Assembly: GCF_002902945.1 (NCBI RefSeq)
Contig: NZ_CP026101.1
Span: forward strand, 1,798,001-1,862,000
DNA: 64,000 bases
Origin: Paraburkholderia caribensis
GTDB lineage: Bacteria; Pseudomonadota; Gammaproteobacteria; Burkholderiales; Burkholderiaceae
Direction of reading: 5' to 3'
Shown piece after piece: positions 51,386-59,826 of this stretch (position 1 is the first letter of the stretch; every line of letters begins with the position of its first letter). Made by a program: the position numbers and the translations under genes. The notes beneath the pieces are model-generated. The model did not search any database. It was not told where the DNA came from and worked only from the letters and a program-made list of their open reading frames with translations.

Positions 51386-51670
51386 TCACGAAGCAAGTTC
51401 GAACCTGAACTTCTTGCCGAGCGCATTCGCGGCGCTTGCCAGCGTTGTCAGCGTGAGGCTCGTATCGTTCTGATCCAGCAAGCGGTTCAACGCCGCACGG
51501 CTCGTATTCATCTTTGCAGCCATTCGGGTTTTGGTCAGATTCTGCGCTTTCATTTCCTGCTCGATCTGCCAGGCGATCACGCGCTTCATCGCCGTAGCCG
51601 TGACTTCCTCAAGCAGCGATTCCTCGGCAAGGAAATCGTCGATATTTCCACCTACGTGCTTGCTTGTCAT
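51386..51670 (-). CDS. XRE-like HTH protein, orphan antitoxin type
   Basis: 94 residues from an ATG at 51670, with GAGG upstream. The C-terminal half is a helix-turn-helix (LTKTRMAAKMNTSRAALNRLLDQ, then LTLTTLASAANALGKKFRFEL), typical of HigA-like antitoxins and small XRE regulators. An acidic N-terminal part (IDDFLAEESLLEEVTATAM) could be the toxin-binding segment. No RelE/HigB-type toxin frame is found on either side. The upstream 560 bp is AT-rich, with a perfect palindrome 84 bp before the start that may be its own operator. Confidence 0.75.
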   Translation of the reverse strand: MTSKHVGGNIDDFLAEESLLEEVTATAMKRVIAWQIEQEMKAQNLTKTRMAAKMNTSRAALNRLLDQNDTSLTLTTLASAANALGKKFRFELAS

Positions 51671-51753
51671 CACTCACCTCAAGAGACCTGACGCCCGCAC
51701 AAAACGCCCGAACGCGGACACGCTCCAGGAGAAACATCGAGACGTGATTTAAT

Positions 51754-51777
51754 CCGTTGGCGACAAAATGCCAACGG
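51754..51777. promoter_or_regulatory. perfect palindrome upstream of the HTH gene, candidate autoregulatory operator
   Basis: CCGTTGGC (51754-51761), 8-nt spacer GACAAAAT, GCCAACGG (51770-51777). Spacing fits binding of a dimeric XRE-type repressor. Confidence 0.5.
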
Positions 51778-52178
51778 AAAATTGAATCGACCCATTCACC
51801 GAATAAAACCCGCTTTTCGTTTTACTGATAGTGAACTTCCATGACAAATGCTTGATCTCCGTAAAATACAAAACAGCCGCGCCGGTTTTTTATGCGGCCG
51901 CTTCTTGATGGGACTCAGGCTTGTCGAGCTAGTCAGCGATATTCAATGACAGACTCGAGTCACGGTTGAGGTCCGGACTAGTATTATTTTTTTTGATCAG
52001 CAGCCCATGTCAACACTAGCGGTTCTGATTTTATCTAGCTAAAAATCAGCAAATTCGAAATATCAAAAAAATTAATCTCAATCAGATATTTCATACTGGT
52101 CAACATTTTGGGACTGCATGCCGCAACGTGCAGAAAATGACCAGGCTTAGCCAGACATCGACGAGAAACAGACGACCC

Positions 52179-52205
52179 TCTGCCCGGCGCGCGCCGCCGG
52201 GCAGA
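52179..52205 (-). terminator. hairpin after phaR, probable terminator
   Basis: Ten-base-pair stem TCTGCCCGGC / GCCGGGCAGA with a 7-nt loop, 28 nt beyond the phaR stop. The U-tract on the minus strand is weak. Confidence 0.5.
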
Positions 52206-52233
52206 TTCGAGTATTCAGCCCGCTCGCGCAGCC

Positions 52234-52812
52234 TTACTTCTTCTCCGGCTCCGGATTTCCTTGCGGCGTCGGCTGCGTAAACGGGAACGTGCTGAACATC
52301 GTCTTCGCCTGGTTCTGCATCTGCTCCTGCATCTGCACGAACATGTTCTTCGATTGCTCGATGTAACTCGTCATCATCCCCTGCATCATCGGGGCTTGCA
52401 TGTTCATGAACTGCGACCAGACCTCCGGATTCATCGTCTTGCCCTCGTACAGGCCCTTCGACTGATCCGCGAGTTTGCTCTGAATGTCGATGAACGCCTG
52501 GATGTTCTTTTCCAGGTACGTGCCCATCATGCCCTGCATCGCATGCCCGTAGAAACGGATGATCTGCGACAGCATGATCGACGAGAACATCGGCAGGCCG
52601 CCACTCTCCTCCTCGAGAATGATCTGAAGCAGGATGCTGCGCGTCAGGTCTTCGTTGCTCTTGGCATCGATGACCTTGAAATCCTCCTGATCCAGCACGA
52701 GCTGCTTCACATCGGTCAACGTGATGTAAGTGCTGGTCTCTGTATCGTACAGTCGACGGTTCGGATATTTCTTAATGAGTCGTTCGGCTGTTTTCTTTGT
52801 AGTAGTGGTCAT
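52234..52812 (-). CDS. phaR: polyhydroxyalkanoate synthesis repressor PhaR
   Basis: 192 residues from an ATG at 52812. The N-terminal DNA/PHB-binding domain is unmistakable: RLIKKYPNRRLYDTETSTYI, TLTDVKQLVLDQEDFKVIDA. The PHB-associated domain follows (LPMFSSIMLSQIIRFYGHAM). The C-terminal part is Met/Gln-rich and amphipathic (MNMQAPMMQGMMTSYIEQSK), as expected for binding granules. PhaR represses phasin genes until polymer forms. It is the last gene of the pha cluster. Confidence 0.96.
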   Translation of the reverse strand: MTTTTKKTAERLIKKYPNRRLYDTETSTYITLTDVKQLVLDQEDFKVIDAKSNEDLTRSILLQIILEEESGGLPMFSSIMLSQIIRFYGHAMQGMMGTYLEKNIQAFIDIQSKLADQSKGLYEGKTMNPEVWSQFMNMQAPMMQGMMTSYIEQSKNMFVQMQEQMQNQAKTMFSTFPFTQPTPQGNPEPEKK

Positions 52813-52960
52813 GTAACGCCTTTGAGCGCGAATGAAGCGCAGAAACGGCGTCCTGCCGAACGCACAGCAAAACGCTGCGCGTACAAGACGCCGCCGGAAA
52901 CATCTGAACCATGCAACATCCTGCTTCGTTCGAGCCACCACGAACCAGGACGTCCACGGA

Positions 52961-53701
52961 TCAGCCCATATGCAGGCCGCCGTTCAGCGAGAAGTCGGCC
53001 CCCGTCGAGAAGCCCGACTCGTCCGACGCCAGCCATGCAACGATCGACCCGATTTCATCCGGCGTGCCCAGACGGCGCACCGGAATCGTCGCGACGATCT
53101 TTTCCAGCACATCGGCGCGAATCGATTTCACCATGTCCGTGCCGATGTAGCCCGGCGAAACGGTATTGACCGTCACGCCCTTGGTGGCCACTTCCTGCGC
53201 GAGCGCCATCGTGAAACCGTGAATCCCTGCCTTCGCGGTCGAATAGTTTGTTTGACCGAACTGGCCCTTCTGGCCGTTCACCGACGAGATATTGATCACG
53301 CGGCCCCAGCCACGCTCGACCATGCCGTCGATCACCTGTTTCGTCACGTTGAACAGGCTGGTCAGGTTCGTGTCGATCACGGCCGTCCAGTCTTCATGCG
53401 TCATCTTGCGGAATACGACGTCGCGCGTGATGCCCGCATTGTTGACCAGCACGTCGATTTCGCCGACTTCGGCCTTCACCTTGTCGAACGCGGCCTTGGT
53501 CGACTCCCAGTCGCCCACGTTGCCTTCCGACGCAATGAAGTCGAAGCCCAGAGCCTTCTGATCTTCGAGCCATTTCACGCGACGCGGGGAATTCGGGCCG
53601 CAACCTGCGATCACCTTGAAGCCATCCTTGAGCAGACGCTGGCAAATGCTCGTGCCGATGCCACCCATGCCGCCCGTTACGTACGCAATTCGTTGTGACA
53701 T
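52961..53701 (-). CDS. phaB: acetoacetyl-CoA reductase PhaB
   Basis: 246-residue short-chain dehydrogenase that reduces acetoacetyl-CoA to (R)-3-hydroxybutyryl-CoA with NADPH. Cofactor loop TGGMGGIGTSI, NNAG at 87-90, catalytic Ser140, Tyr153 and Lys157 (NYSTAKAG). The ATG at 53701 gives MSQRIAYVTGG, and upstream GGAG supports it. Between phaA and phaR on the same strand, matching the C. necator gene order. Confidence 0.96.
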   Translation of the reverse strand: MSQRIAYVTGGMGGIGTSICQRLLKDGFKVIAGCGPNSPRRVKWLEDQKALGFDFIASEGNVGDWESTKAAFDKVKAEVGEIDVLVNNAGITRDVVFRKMTHEDWTAVIDTNLTSLFNVTKQVIDGMVERGWGRVINISSVNGQKGQFGQTNYSTAKAGIHGFTMALAQEVATKGVTVNTVSPGYIGTDMVKSIRADVLEKIVATIPVRRLGTPDEIGSIVAWLASDESGFSTGADFSLNGGLHMG

Positions 53702-53760
53702 AACACACACTCCATTATCGTTTTACGAGGCGCCAGCCGCCTCGTGCTTCGCCTTCCAAT

Positions 53761-53812
53761 GTCCGATGCGCCCGCCGCGCCCGATGCGGCCAGGCGCGCG
53801 AAAGCATCGGAC
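53761..53812. repeat. inverted repeat in the phaA-phaB intercistronic gap
   Basis: GTCCGATGC (53761-53769) pairs with GCATCGGAC (53804-53812). A second small hairpin CGAGGCG / CGCCTCG lies at 53726-53744. Such structures between co-transcribed genes could tune mRNA stability or uncouple phaB from phaA. Confidence 0.6.
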
Positions 53813-53880
53813 CACGCCGCGCCGCCAGTCGCCGTCGGGCGACACCGGCAGGCGCGGCGGCCTCCTTGTGAAACGACTGC

Positions 53881-55062
53881 TTACGGACGCTCGACCGCGA
53901 GCGCCACGCCCATGCCGCCGCCGATGCACAGCGACGCCAGGCCTTTCTTGGCATCGCGCTTCTGCATTTCGTGCAGCAGCGTGACGAGAATCCGGGCGCC
54001 GGATGCGCCGATCGGGTGGCCGATCGCGATCGCGCCGCCGTTCACGTTCACCTTCGACGTATCCCAGCCCATCTGCTTGTGCACGGCCAGCGCCTGCGCC
54101 GCGAATGCCTCGTTGATTTCCATCAGGTCGAGGTCGTTCACGCTCCATCCCGCGCGCTCCAGGCAACGGCGCGATGCCGGCACCGGGCCCATGCCCATCA
54201 CCTTAGGATCGACGCCCGCGTTCGCGTACGCCTTGATGCGCGCGAGCGGCGTGAGACCCAGCGCCTCGGCCTTCTTCGCCGACATCACGACCACGGCTGC
54301 CGCGCCGTCGTTCAGGCCCGACGCATTCGCCGCCGTCACCGTGCCTTCCTTCGAGAAAGCCGGCTTCAGGCCCGCCAGCGACTCGGCCGTGACGCCGTGG
54401 CGCACGAATTCATCCGTTGCGAACGACAGCGGATCGCCCTTTCGCTGCGGAATCTGGATCGGCACGATTTCATCATCGAAGCGGCCGGCCTTCTGTGCGG
54501 CTTCCGCCTTATTCTGCGAGAGCGCCGCGAACTTGTCCTGGTCTTCGCGCGAAATGCCGTATTCCTTCGCGACGTTCTCAGCCGTCACGCCCATGTGGTA
54601 CTGGTTGTACACGTCCCACAGGCCGTCGACGATCATGCTGTCGATCAGCTTCGCGTCGCCCATGCGGAAGCCGTCGCGCGAGCCCGGCAGCACGTGCGGC
54701 GCCGCGCTCATGTTTTCCTGGCCGCCCGCGATGACGATGTCCGCGTCGCCCGCGATGATCGCGTTGGCGGCCAGCATCACGGCCTTCAGGCCCGAGCCGC
54801 ACACCTTGTTGATGGTCATGCCGGGCACTGCCATGGGCAGGCCGGCCTTGATCAGCGACTGACGCGCCGGGTTCTGTCCCGAGCCCGCCGTCAGCACCTG
54901 ACCGAGGATGACTTCGCTTATTTGCTCAGGCTTGAGGCCCGAGCGCTCCAGCACGGCGCGGATCACCGTGGCGCCCAGTTCCGGCGCCGCAATCTTCGCC
55001 AGCGACCCACCGAATTTGCCGACAGCCGTGCGGGCCGCCGATACGATCACTACGTCAGTCAT
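53881..55062 (-). CDS. phaA: acetyl-CoA acetyltransferase PhaA
   Basis: 393-residue thiolase that condenses two acetyl-CoA to acetoacetyl-CoA, the first step of polyhydroxybutyrate synthesis. The catalytic set is complete: Cys88 (INKVCGSGLKAVML), His349 (GHPIGASGA), Cys379 (LCIGGGMG), the same positions as in C. necator PhaA. The ATG at 55062 gives MTDVVIVSAART and follows GGAGG. It lies between phaC and phaB. It is paralogous to bktB at 47.4-48.6 kb. Confidence 0.96.
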   Translation of the reverse strand: MTDVVIVSAARTAVGKFGGSLAKIAAPELGATVIRAVLERSGLKPEQISEVILGQVLTAGSGQNPARQSLIKAGLPMAVPGMTINKVCGSGLKAVMLAANAIIAGDADIVIAGGQENMSAAPHVLPGSRDGFRMGDAKLIDSMIVDGLWDVYNQYHMGVTAENVAKEYGISREDQDKFAALSQNKAEAAQKAGRFDDEIVPIQIPQRKGDPLSFATDEFVRHGVTAESLAGLKPAFSKEGTVTAANASGLNDGAAAVVVMSAKKAEALGLTPLARIKAYANAGVDPKVMGMGPVPASRRCLERAGWSVNDLDLMEINEAFAAQALAVHKQMGWDTSKVNVNGGAIAIGHPIGASGARILVTLLHEMQKRDAKKGLASLCIGGGMGVALAVERP

Positions 55063-55252
55063 TTTCGTTTCCTCCGGAGGCTGCGGCGACATGCTCCACA
55101 GTACCCCGTCAAGTTGATAATCCGGTCAAGTCAGCGTTACTGCGATACAGCGTCTGTCTCACTCCATCCGTCGTCAGTCGTTTTCCGTCAGGGGGTGGTC
55201 GCTCTTTTCACATCGACGGCGACCCTATCCGAATGATTCGGCCCCCGAACGA

Positions 55253-57241
55253 TTATTCGCGCTGCTGCACGTAGCGGCCAGGCGCAGGCTCGATCACCGG
55301 AAACTCCGCCGAGCCAGCTTGCGCCGCGGGCTTCACCTTCTTGCCGCCGAACTGGGCGAGCCAGCCCGTCCATTCGGGCCACCAGCTCCCGGGCGTTTCC
55401 GTCGCGCTTGCGAGCCAGTCGGCGGGATTGTCGGGCAGCGTTTTATCGTCGCCCGCCACCGACCAGAAGCTGCGCTTTTTCTTCGCCGGCGGATTGATCA
55501 CACCGGCAATATGGCCCGACGCGCCGAGCACGAACTTGCGTGGGCCGGTCAGCAGCGGCACCGACGCATACGCCGTTTCCCACGGCACGATGTGGTCTTC
55601 GCGCGAGCCGTAGATGAACGTCGGCACGTCGATGCGCGTCAGGTCCACCTTCTCGCCGCACGTGGTGAGCGCGCCCGGTTCGCGCAGCTTGTTTTCCAGA
55701 TACGTGTTGCGCAGGTACCAGCAGTACATCGGGCCCGGCAGGCTCGTCGAATCGCTGTTCCAGTACAGCAGGTCGAACGGCATCGGCGTGCGGCCCTTCA
55801 GGTAGTTGTCGACGACGTAGTTCCATACGAGGTCGTTCGGGCGCAGGAACGAGAACGTGTTCGCGAACTCGAGGCCGCGCATCAGGCCAGGCGGCGTGCC
55901 GTTCTTGCCGCCGATGGTCTGCTCGCGCATCTGCACATGCGCTTCGTCGACGAAGATGTCGAGAATGCCCGTGTCGGCGAAGTCGAGCATCGCCGTGAGC
56001 AAGGTCATCGATGCCGCGGGATGCTCGCCGCGCGCCGACGCCACGGCTAGCGCCGTCGCGAGCAGCGTGCCGCCGATGCAGAAGCCGAGCGTGTTGATCT
56101 GCTCGCGGCCGCTGATCTGGCGCGTAGTTTCGATCGCGGCCAGCACGCCGTCGCCGATGTAGTCGTCCCAACCCTTGTCGGCGATCGATTGATCCGCGTT
56201 GCGCCACGAAATCAGATACACCTGATGGCCCGACTCGACCGCGTGCGCGACCAGCGAGTTCTCGGGCTGGAGATCGAGGATGTAGTACTTGTTGATGCAA
56301 GGCGGCACGATCAGCAGCGGCCGCTCGTACACGGTCGCCGTGCGCGGCTTGTACTGGATCAGTTGCATCAGCTCGTTCTCGAACACGACGGAACCTTCCG
56401 ACATCGCGAGATTCTTGCCGACCACGAAACGCGATTCGTCCGTCTGCGAGATCTTGCCGCGCTGCATGTCGTTGAGCAGGTTCATCACGCCCTGACGCAG
56501 GCTTTCGCCGTTGCTTTCGAGCAGTGTTTTTTGCGCTTCTGGATTCAGCGCGAAGAAGTTGCTCGGCGAGGCGGCCGCGGTCCATTGCTGCACGGCGAAG
56601 CGGATGCGCTCGCGGGTTTTCTGGTCGGTTTCGAGCGCGTCTACCAGTTCCTGCAGATAGCGCGCGTTCAGCAGATACCATGCTGCCGTGTACGCGTAGA
56701 CGGGCGTCGTCTTCCATGCATCCGAACTGAAGCGCCGGTCCTTGAGCTCGATAGCCGAGGAGCTTGTCTGCGTCGACTGTTGCAGCAACTGCATCGCTTC
56801 ACGCGAATAGTCTGACTGCAACTGCTGCAGACGCCCGGACGGGATGGATGCGCTCGGCACCTTCAACCCGGCAAGCTGCTGCGTGAACTGTTGCGCAATC
56901 TGCGGATTGAATGCCTGTCCGAAGAATGCGTTGAACGGTTGAGCTTCGGCCGGACCGTTCGGTTGAGCTTGCGTTTGCGCAAACTGTTTGGCCAGTTGCT
57001 CGAAGAAAGGATTCGCGAATGGCAGCGAACCAGCCTGCGCCGTCGCCGCTTTGGCGAAGTCGGGCATGGCGGGGACACTAAATGGATTGCCGTTCGCTGC
57101 AGCCTGCGCGCCTATCGAACGCCATGCGTTCATCCAGGCATCGAACCATTGATGCACCCCTGCCGCATCCGCCTGCTGCTGCGTGCGGTCCGACGAGGTG
57201 TCCGTGCGAGAAGAAGTCGAGGAAGTTTGAGATGCAGCCAT
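55253..57241 (-). CDS. phaC: class I poly(3-hydroxyalkanoate) synthase PhaC
   Basis: 662 residues from an ATG at 57241, longer than the ~590 of C. necator because of an extended Gln/Ser/Ala-rich N-terminus. The polymerase lipase-like box GFCIGG holds nucleophile Cys388, and the triad is completed by Asp549 (GSREDHIVPW) and His577 (LGASGHIAGVINPP). Other class I features are IQYKPRTATVYERPLLIVPP and PGPMYCWYLRNTYLENKL. It polymerises (R)-3-hydroxyacyl-CoA at the granule surface and heads the phaC-phaA-phaB-phaR cluster; the gap to phaA is 190 bp. Confidence 0.97.
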   Translation of the reverse strand: MAASQTSSTSSRTDTSSDRTQQQADAAGVHQWFDAWMNAWRSIGAQAAANGNPFSVPAMPDFAKAATAQAGSLPFANPFFEQLAKQFAQTQAQPNGPAEAQPFNAFFGQAFNPQIAQQFTQQLAGLKVPSASIPSGRLQQLQSDYSREAMQLLQQSTQTSSSAIELKDRRFSSDAWKTTPVYAYTAAWYLLNARYLQELVDALETDQKTRERIRFAVQQWTAAASPSNFFALNPEAQKTLLESNGESLRQGVMNLLNDMQRGKISQTDESRFVVGKNLAMSEGSVVFENELMQLIQYKPRTATVYERPLLIVPPCINKYYILDLQPENSLVAHAVESGHQVYLISWRNADQSIADKGWDDYIGDGVLAAIETTRQISGREQINTLGFCIGGTLLATALAVASARGEHPAASMTLLTAMLDFADTGILDIFVDEAHVQMREQTIGGKNGTPPGLMRGLEFANTFSFLRPNDLVWNYVVDNYLKGRTPMPFDLLYWNSDSTSLPGPMYCWYLRNTYLENKLREPGALTTCGEKVDLTRIDVPTFIYGSREDHIVPWETAYASVPLLTGPRKFVLGASGHIAGVINPPAKKKRSFWSVAGDDKTLPDNPADWLASATETPGSWWPEWTGWLAQFGGKKVKPAAQAGSAEFPVIEPAPGRYVQQRE

Positions 57242-57376
57242 GCCTGCTTTTAACCGAAAGGTCCTCGCGGACGGGTTGAGAGGCAGGTACTCGCGCGGGA
57301 GCAGCGAATGGTTCACGACCGCGTTACGTCCTTGCCCAGTGGAGAACATTCTTGCGCCCCATCGCAAGGCATGTCA

Positions 57377-57601
57377 ATGCTTGTTCCCGATTTTGCCGCA
57401 CTGCGATATTTTTTTCATCATCGTTTTCCCGATGTATATGAAACCGAATTGCCGATGGAACAAACGCTCGCGCTGTGCAATGCAAAACGAGCCCGCTACT
57501 ACGGGCTCGTCTGGCTGATGGAGGAACGCGCGGAACGCTTATGCACTGCGCAACCGCGTAGGTCTTCTTATTTTCGCGCAGTGCAACATAAGACCGTATA
57601 G
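57377..57601 (+). CDS. possible small protein in the phaC upstream region
   Basis: A 74-residue frame from an ATG at 57377 (MLVPDFAALRYFFHHRFPDV), with AAGG about 7 nt upstream. It is rich in aromatic and charged residues, unlike the Arg/Ala shadow frames, and lies in the 427-bp gap divergent from phaC. A hairpin ACGAGCCCG / CGGGCTCGT (57486-57509) falls inside it. No family recognised; the region is also where phaC transcription should start, so a chance frame is possible. Confidence 0.35.
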   Translation: MLVPDFAALRYFFHHRFPDVYETELPMEQTLALCNAKRARYYGLVWLMEERAERLCTAQPRRSSYFRAVQHKTV

Positions 57602-57668
57602 GACCCCGCTTAACGTCGGGTCAGGCGCAGCAAAATTGCCTTTGTGCAGCGGGAGTTAGACGCGCCTG

Positions 57669-58508
57669 TCATTGATCCGCGAGCCAGATCAGCGCGGCCA
57701 TCCGGCCTGTTTCGCGATCGCGTCGATAGGAGTAGAAGCGCTCGCGTTCGGTGACCGTGCAGTGATCGCCGCCTGTTACGTTCGTCACGCCAATCTGCGC
57801 GAGACGCCAACGCGCGAGCCGCGGCAGATCCGCGAGGAACTTGCCGGCGTTCAACGGGTGTTCGACGAAGGCGCTGGCGACGGCCTCGCGTTGTGTGCCG
57901 CCGACACCGTTCATGAAGGCGTCACGCACGTCTGGTCCGACCTCGAAGGCCTGCGGGCCGATGCATGGGCCCAGGTAAGCATGCAACGCTGACATGTCAG
58001 TGCCCGCGAGCGACGCGACATGCTGCGCCGTATGCTCCACGACACCCGACGCGAGACCGCGCCAGCCCGCATGCGCAGCGCCCACCGCGCGGCCCTGCGG
58101 ATCGCATAGCAGGACGGGCATGCAATCGGCGATCATCACCACGCATACCGTGCCCGTCCGGTCGGTCACGCTGGCATCGGCTTGCATCAGCGGTTCGCCG
58201 CGCCGTGTGGCGGCCAGCACGTCACCGGCATTCACGACGGTCGCGCCATGAACCTGCGCGAGCCATGCGGCCTCATCGCGCGCCGTCAGCCGCATCAGAC
58301 GCGCACGGTTGGCTTCGACATGCGCGGGATCGTCGCCCGACTTTCTGCCGAGATTCAGCCCGCCCGCTCCATCGACGCCATCGCGCCATGTGCCGAACGG
58401 CGGCAGGCTGACGCCGCCGTTGCGCGTCGTGACGAGCGCCCGCACGCGCGGCGACACGGACCACTCGGGGCGCAACACGTCGTTGGTGGTCAGCTCAGGC
58501 AGCGTCAT
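57669..58508 (-). CDS. pgeF: peptidoglycan editing factor PgeF (YfiH, laccase-domain family)
   Basis: 279 residues. Zinc/copper ligands of the Cu-oxidase_4 domain are visible: LAQVHGATV, MIADCMPVLLCD, AAHAGWRGLASGV and YLGPCIGPQAFEVG. Characterised relatives either correct misincorporated L-Ser in UDP-MurNAc peptides (E. coli YfiH) or act as purine nucleoside phosphorylases/adenosine deaminases (FAMIN family). The ATG at 58508 overlaps the rluD stop by 4 bp, so the two are translationally coupled, a widely conserved pairing. Confidence 0.9.
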   Translation of the reverse strand: MTLPELTTNDVLRPEWSVSPRVRALVTTRNGGVSLPPFGTWRDGVDGAGGLNLGRKSGDDPAHVEANRARLMRLTARDEAAWLAQVHGATVVNAGDVLAATRRGEPLMQADASVTDRTGTVCVVMIADCMPVLLCDPQGRAVGAAHAGWRGLASGVVEHTAQHVASLAGTDMSALHAYLGPCIGPQAFEVGPDVRDAFMNGVGGTQREAVASAFVEHPLNAGKFLADLPRLARWRLAQIGVTNVTGGDHCTVTERERFYSYRRDRETGRMAALIWLADQ

Positions 58509-59788
58509 GCGCGGTCGTCCTTGTCGGGTGATGGTTCGTCGTCTTCACCGTCGTAATCGTCTTCGATCGATGCTTCGGCTTCATCGTCGTAGTCGTCATA
58601 CTCGTCGAAATCTTCCTGGTACGCAGCGTCGTGCTCGCGGCCGAGGCCCAACGCTTCGGACAGTTCAGCGATATCGTCGGGCACGTCGGCGCGCCATTGC
58701 ATCGTGCGGCCCGTGCGCGGATGAACCAGCGCGAGCCGCCAAGCATGCAGCGCCTGGCGCGCGAAGCCGCCCGGCAGCGGCGTCACCGAGCGCTGGCCGC
58801 GCGCACGTCCGTACACGGGGTCGCCTAGCAGCGGATGGCCGACATGGGCGCAATGCACGCGAATCTGATGGGTGCGCCCGGTTTCCAGATCGCAGTGAAT
58901 CGCCGAGACGGGCTGACGCTCCCATATGGCCGAATCGATGCGCCGGAAGTGCGTGCGCGCCGGCTTGCCCGCGGCGCCCGTCACCACGGCCATGCGGGTG
59001 CGCTCGCGCGGATCGCGGCCGATCGGCGCGTCGATCGTGCCTTCGTCGCGCATGTTGCCCCACACGAGCGCGAGATAGCGGCGTTTCACGGTGCGCGCCT
59101 GCAGCTGGCGCACGAGGTCGGTTTGCGCTTCGAGCGTGCGCGCGACGACCATCAGTCCCGAGGTCTCCTTGTCCAGCCGATGCACGATGCCCGCGCGCGG
59201 CAGGCCCGCGGCCGCGTCGCCATAGCGATGCAGCAGGCCGTTGAGCACCGTGCCGCTCCAGTTCCCCGCAGCGGGATGCACCACGAGGCCGGCCGGCTTG
59301 TTGATCACGACGAGCGTGTCGTCTTCATAGACGATGTCGAGCGGCACGGGTTCGGGCGTGAACGCAAGCTGCTCGGGCAGCAGATCGGGCACCAGCTCGA
59401 TCGATGCGCCAAGCGGCACCGGCTGGCGGATTTTCGCGGGCTGTCCGTCGACGCGCACACGCTGCGCCTCGATCCAGCTTTGCAGCCGGCTGCGTGAAAA
59501 CTCCGGAAAGACTTTGGCGAGCACCTTGTCGAGGCGCTCCCCGGCGAGCTCGGACGGCACCGTGACGACTCGCGGCGCTTCGTCTGCGCGCCGCGCGGAG
59601 CCTTGCTCCGCGCCGGATGCAGACGATGGGGCGAGCGCGTCGCCGACCAGATCGTCGTCAAGGGCATCGGTGCCCGGGTCACCTGCCGATACGTTGGCGG
59701 GGTCGGCGCTTGGGCTATAATCTTTGTTGCTCTTCCGCGCGCCCTGACCGGGATGCTGAGCGGGACGCGGAGTATTGGAACGGGTCAT
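58505..59788 (-). CDS. rluD: 23S rRNA pseudouridine(1911/1915/1917) synthase RluD
   Basis: 427 residues. The S4-like RNA-binding domain is at ~84-140 (ERLDKVLAKVFPEFSRSRLQ). The catalytic domain has Asp206 in GIVHRLDKETSGLM, plus ETGRTHQIRVHCAHVGHPLLGD. It is longer than E. coli RluD at both ends: an acidic/Ser-rich N-terminal extension of about 70 residues and a C-terminal tail of ~45 residues that is mostly Asp/Glu/Tyr (DFDEYDDYDDEAEASIEDDY). Overlaps pgeF; divergent from bamD by 38 bp. Confidence 0.92.
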   Translation of the reverse strand: MTRSNTPRPAQHPGQGARKSNKDYSPSADPANVSAGDPGTDALDDDLVGDALAPSSASGAEQGSARRADEAPRVVTVPSELAGERLDKVLAKVFPEFSRSRLQSWIEAQRVRVDGQPAKIRQPVPLGASIELVPDLLPEQLAFTPEPVPLDIVYEDDTLVVINKPAGLVVHPAAGNWSGTVLNGLLHRYGDAAAGLPRAGIVHRLDKETSGLMVVARTLEAQTDLVRQLQARTVKRRYLALVWGNMRDEGTIDAPIGRDPRERTRMAVVTGAAGKPARTHFRRIDSAIWERQPVSAIHCDLETGRTHQIRVHCAHVGHPLLGDPVYGRARGQRSVTPLPGGFARQALHAWRLALVHPRTGRTMQWRADVPDDIAELSEALGLGREHDAAYQEDFDEYDDYDDEAEASIEDDYDGEDDEPSPDKDDRA

Positions 59789-59826
59789 CGAGACTGGGTC
59801 ACCTGGACGTAAAGCTAGACTGGAAA

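Larger units (their letters stand above)
51674..52233. other. AT-rich non-coding region between the HTH gene and phaR
   Basis: 560 bp with many stops in all frames and markedly lower GC than the rest of the window, especially 51960-52110. It contains a palindrome (51754-51777), a GC hairpin near 51876-51902 with T-rich DNA on the minus side, and the hairpin after phaR. No gene seen. It may be the scar of acquired DNA. Confidence 0.5.

Noticed and set aside
51874..51905. Second palindrome in the AT-rich region as an operator
   Set aside because: It reads better as a GC stem with T-rich flank on the minus strand, a possible terminator remnant, and pairing is imperfect.
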